A DNA stretch of 8,315 nt from Actinomycetes bacterium (GTDB taxonomy: Bacteria > Actinomycetota > Actinomycetes > Mycobacteriales > Mycobacteriaceae). Location: the NCBI GenBank assembly GCA_023388385.1, contig JAEWGK010000119.1:1-8315 (forward strand), in the 5' to 3' direction. Position numbers and translations under genes: made by a program. Positions within the stretch are counted from its first letter, which is position 1; each line of letters opens with the position of its first letter. The notes under the pieces are model-generated. The model was not told the origin of the DNA and searched no databases. It worked only from the letters and a program-made list of their open reading frames with translations. This document shows positions 6,470 to 8,315 of this stretch, in pieces.

Positions 6470-7325
6470 GCTGCTGCTTCTCGACGCGCGCGAGGATGTC
6501 CTGGAGCTCCCGCGCCGGGCGGTTGACCGGGACGGAGGTGCCGCGGGAGTCCTTGGCGACGGCCTCGAGGACCTCGGGGGAGTGCCACAGCTCGGCGAGC
6601 TTCAGCAGCTCCGGGTCGTCGGCGCGGTCGGCGGTGGTGACGAACACGTTGATGTACGGCTCGGCCTCCGTGGAATTCGGGTCGTCCTGGTAGACGGCGG
6701 AGTTCGGGTCGATGCCGGCGCGATCGAGGAAGGAGTTGTTGATGATGGCGGGGCGGCCCTCGCCGTACGCGGCCGGGGTCTGGGCGGCGTCGACCGGGAT
6801 GACGGAGACCTTGGAGGCTCCCTGGTCGATGTCGGCCGGGGTCGGGGTGAGCAGGTCCTGCTGCTTGAGGGTCAGCAGGCCGGCCTGGGCCAGCACGTTG
6901 ATGGCGCGGCCCTGGTTGGACGGGTCGTTCGGGATGGCGATCTCCTGGCCGTCGATGCCGTCCAGGGTGTCGTGGTCCTTCCAGAACAGGGCCAGCGGCA
7001 CGATCTCGGTGGAGCCGATCGGCGTCAGGTCGGAGTTCGAGCCGACGTTGTACTCGGCGAGGAACTTGATGTGCTGGAACAGGTTGACGTCCAGCTGGCC
7101 CTCGTCCAGCGCGCGGTTCGGGGTCTGGTAGTCGGAGAAGCTCTGGACCTCGAGGTCGATGCCGGCTTCCTCAGCCTTCTGCTCGAAGACGGTCCAGGCC
7201 TGCTTGGTGGCGTCGGTGGTGCCGATGGTGATTGCGTCGCCCGAGTCGTCATTCGAGCATGCGGCCAGGCCGGTGCCGGCGAGTACGGCGGTGAGCCCGG
7301 CGGCGGCGATGCGGCGCAGGTTCAT
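6456..7325 (-). CDS. metQ: Methionine ABC transporter substrate-binding lipoprotein MetQ
   Basis: This encodes 289 residues, the extracellular methionine receptor of the importer, of the NLPA/MetQ family. The signal peptide has RR near the start, a hydrophobic core (about 6-19) and lipobox GLAAC with Cys23 as the lipidation site. Family blocks follow: [13 protein letters not shown] (32-44), [27 protein letters not shown] (59-85), [13 protein letters not shown] (129-141), AIINNSFL (193-200) and INVFVTT (225-231). The length is normal. The ATG at 7325 has AGGAGG seven bases upstream. It is the first gene of metQNI and is divergent from dnaE2. A McbR-like operator lies 68-84 bases upstream, so repression when methionine or its S-adenosyl derivatives are plentiful is likely. 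The C-terminus is Gln-rich (KQQHEQQ), encoded by the CAG-rich overlap with metN. Confidence 0.93.
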   Translation of the reverse strand: MNLRRIAAAGLTAVLAGTGLAACSNDDSGDAITIGTTDATKQAWTVFEQKAEEAGIDLEVQSFSDYQTPNRALDEGQLDVNLFQHIKFLAEYNVGSNSDLTPIGSTEIVPLALFWKDHDTLDGIDGQEIAIPNDPSNQGRAINVLAQAGLLTLKQQDLLTPTPADIDQGASKVSVIPVDAAQTPAAYGEGRPAIINNSFLDRAGIDPNSAVYQDDPNSTEAEPYINVFVTTADRADDPELLKLAELWHSPEVLEAVAKDSRGTSVPVNRPARELQDILARVEKQQHEQQ

Positions 7326-7332
7326 GGTGGGT

Positions 7333-7338
7333 CCTCCT
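7333..7338 (-). promoter_or_regulatory. Ribosome binding site of metQ
   Basis: AGGAGG on the minus strand lies seven bases before the metQ ATG. It confirms the start at 7325. It also contrasts with dnaE2, the divergent neighbour, which has no Shine-Dalgarno. Confidence 0.75.
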
Positions 7339-7393
7339 GGTGGGGTGGTGGTCGTCGCGGAGTGGTCGACCGCGGTGGTCGGGACGACCCGGA

Positions 7394-7409
7394 TAGACTG
7401 AGCTGTCTT
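7394..7409. promoter_or_regulatory. McbR-type operator upstream of metQNI
   Basis: TAGAC-TGAGCT-GTCTT matches the Corynebacterium glutamicum McbR consensus TAGAC-N6-GTCTA at 9 of 10 fixed positions. McbR is a TetR-type repressor of sulfur and methionine genes, released by S-adenosylhomocysteine, and metQNI is among its known targets in C. glutamicum. The site lies just downstream of the best candidate metQ promoter. The mcbR gene itself is not in the window. Confidence 0.7.
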
Positions 7410-7421
7410 TAATTCGTGATA

Positions 7422-7451
7422 ACAGTACCACCCGGCATGTCGATCTGTTTA
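7422..7451 (-). promoter_or_regulatory. Candidate metQNI promoter
   Basis: On the minus strand, TAAACA (7451-7446), an 18-base spacer and TACTGT (7427-7422) preceded by TGG form a plausible extended -10 promoter. Transcription would start near 7415, leaving a leader of about 90 bases. The McbR-like site would fall within the first 20 transcribed bases, where a bound repressor would block the polymerase. The -35 is weak and other placements are possible. Confidence 0.4.
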
Positions 7452-7464
7452 TCGGCGCCATCGT

Positions 7465-7480
7465 TCGAACGGGCGTTTGA
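7465..7480. promoter_or_regulatory. LexA binding site (SOS box) of dnaE2
   Basis: TCGAAC-GGGC-GTTTGA matches the actinobacterial SOS box TCGAAC-N4-GTTCGA at 11 of 12 positions. It overlaps the -35 of the dnaE2 promoter by four bases. LexA repression relieved by DNA damage is expected, as reported for mycobacterial dnaE2. Confidence 0.85.
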
Positions 7481-7505
7481 TCTATCGGTGTTCCGCGGCT
7501 ACCGT
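7477..7505 (+). promoter_or_regulatory. Leaderless promoter of dnaE2
   Basis: TTGATC (7477-7482), a 17-base spacer and TACCGT (7500-7505) form a well-spaced promoter. The -10 ends seven bases before the ATG at 7513, and no Shine-Dalgarno precedes that ATG, so a leaderless mRNA is predicted. Confidence 0.6.
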
Positions 7506-7512
7506 CCGGGGC

Positions 7513-8315
7513 ATGGGACGGGACGGACGTGATGCGCGGGGCGGGGCCGGCGGGGAGCGGCCGGGGCCGCTCAGCTGGTCGCGCATCGAGCGCATCCTGT
7601 CGGGCCGGTCCGTCGGCACGCTCCTGCCGGGTTACGGCGTCAACGGGTCGCGGTGGGAGCGGCGGGCCGATGGAGCCGGGGAATGCGTGACGACGCGCGG
7701 CGCAGGCGGGACGGCGCGCCCGGCGTGCGCCGCCGAACTCCATTGCCGGTCGTCGTACTCGTTCCTCCACGGCGCCTCGGATCCGGTCGAGCTGGTGCGC
7801 GAGGCCGCGCGGCTGGGGCTGGCGACCCTCGGCATCGCCGACCGCGACGGGCTCTACGGCGTCGCGCGGTTCGCGGAGGCGGCGGCGGAGGCGGGCGTCG
7901 CCACGGTCATCGGCGCGGAGCTGTCGCTGCCGCAGGCCCCGCTGACGGTCCTGGCGCGCGGCTCGGAGGGCTACCGGCGCCTGTCGCACCTGCTCACGCG
8001 GGCGCACATGGCGGACCGGGACAAGGACGTCGTCACCTATCCGGACCTCGCGGGCCTGGCGGAGGCGGCGGATGGCACGTGGCAGGTCCTCGCCGACGCG
8101 GCGTGGCTGCCGCACCTCGACGATCTGGTGGCGGCATTCGGGGCGGACGATGTCGCCGTCGAGCACCGCATCCGCCTGGAGCCCGGCGACGCGGACGACG
8201 ATCGCCTGCTCGCCGCCGCCGCGGCCCGCCTGGGCCTGCGCCGGTGCGGCTGCTCCGCGGCGACGGCGGCGACGCCGGCGCAGGCACGCGTCGCGGGGGC
8301 GAAGCACGCCCTGGC
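7513..8315 (+). CDS. dnaE2: Error-prone DNA polymerase III alpha subunit DnaE2/ImuC, N-terminal part (3' end outside window)
   Basis: 267 complete codons are visible, running off the right edge. DnaE2 is the C-family polymerase that performs mutagenic lesion bypass with ImuA' and ImuB after SOS induction. Recognition rests on the N-terminal SWSRIERILSG block (21-31) and the PHP-domain start AELHCRSSYSFLHGASDPVE (74-93). A GLYGVARFAEAA stretch (113-124), GAELSL (134-139) and ARGSEGYRRLSHLLTRAH (148-165) follow. The polymerase core and its catalytic Asp residues are outside the window. Several PHP metal ligands differ from M. tuberculosis DnaE2 as I remember it: HAH becomes HCR (77-79), FLDGAS becomes FLHGAS, TDHDG becomes ADRDG (109-113), and a later His aligns with Thr251. 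Glu136 is kept. The ATG at 7513 fits the leaderless promoter. The gene is divergent from metQ and runs in the same direction as imuB 6.7 kb to the left. Confidence 0.9.
   Translation, partial: MGRDGRDARGGAGGERPGPLSWSRIERILSGRSVGTLLPGYGVNGSRWERRADGAGECVTTRGAGGTARPACAAELHCRSSYSFLHGASDPVELVREAARLGLATLGIADRDGLYGVARFAEAAAEAGVATVIGAELSLPQAPLTVLARGSEGYRRLSHLLTRAHMADRDKDVVTYPDLAGLAEAADGTWQVLADAAWLPHLDDLVAAFGADDVAVEHRIRLEPGDADDDRLLAAAAARLGLRRCGCSAATAATPAQARVAGAKHAL

Noticed and set aside
7377..7389. Small hairpin GGTCG-GGA-CGACC in the metQ leader as an attenuator or riboswitch
   Set aside because: A 5-bp stem alone does not resemble a SAM riboswitch or a terminator; the McbR-like operator already explains methionine control.
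4651..7412. Long plus-strand open frames opposite metI, metN and metQ
   Set aside because: metQNI has complete family motifs, Shine-Dalgarno sites and operon spacing; the opposite frames show no domain or ribosome binding site.
1..8315. CRISPR array, tRNA or rRNA gene, insertion sequence, toxin-antitoxin pair or phage defence system
   Set aside because: No spaced repeats, tRNA-like folds, transposase motifs, terminal inverted repeats or matching small gene pairs were seen; the window reads as ordinary chromosome.

Overview
The window is very GC-rich, densely coded and free of rRNA, tRNA, CRISPR arrays and insertion sequences. It looks like ordinary chromosome of a high-GC actinobacterium, most probably a Corynebacterium. 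That inference rests on an AMIN-like lipoprotein, a DUF222/HNH (13E12-type) protein, a metQNI operon preceded by a site of the corynebacterial McbR type (TAGAC-N6-GTCTA), an actinobacterial LexA box, and apparently leaderless promoters. No species can be named from the sequence alone.

Layout, left to right: (1) the 3' end of an ImuB-like Y-family polymerase homologue (+); (2) a convergent gene for an AMIN-like domain lipoprotein (-); (3) a divergent gene for a sucrase/ferredoxin-like (Suc_Fer) protein (+); (4) a DUF222/HNH endonuclease-family gene (+), preceded by a good extended -10 promoter overlapped by a LexA-like site; (5) a convergent three-gene operon metQ-metN-metI (-), encoding an ABC importer for methionine; (6) a divergent dnaE2 (imuC) gene (+) for the error-prone DNA polymerase III alpha subunit, cut by the right edge.

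How the genes fit together: ImuB and DnaE2 are two parts of the actinobacterial mutasome, which carries out SOS-induced mutagenic lesion bypass. Here they flank about 6.7 kb of unrelated genes. dnaE2 has a near-consensus LexA box over the -35 of a leaderless promoter. The intergenic region it shares with metQ carries the McbR-like site on the metQ side, so two unrelated stress and nutrient circuits sit back to back.

The most notable protein-level observations are two. DnaE2 has lost several PHP-domain metal ligands that mycobacterial DnaE2 keeps. The ImuB segment aligned with the family's clamp-binding QLxLWG motif reads REALWG. I do not see an undescribed multi-gene system here; the interest lies in regulation and in these degenerate sites.
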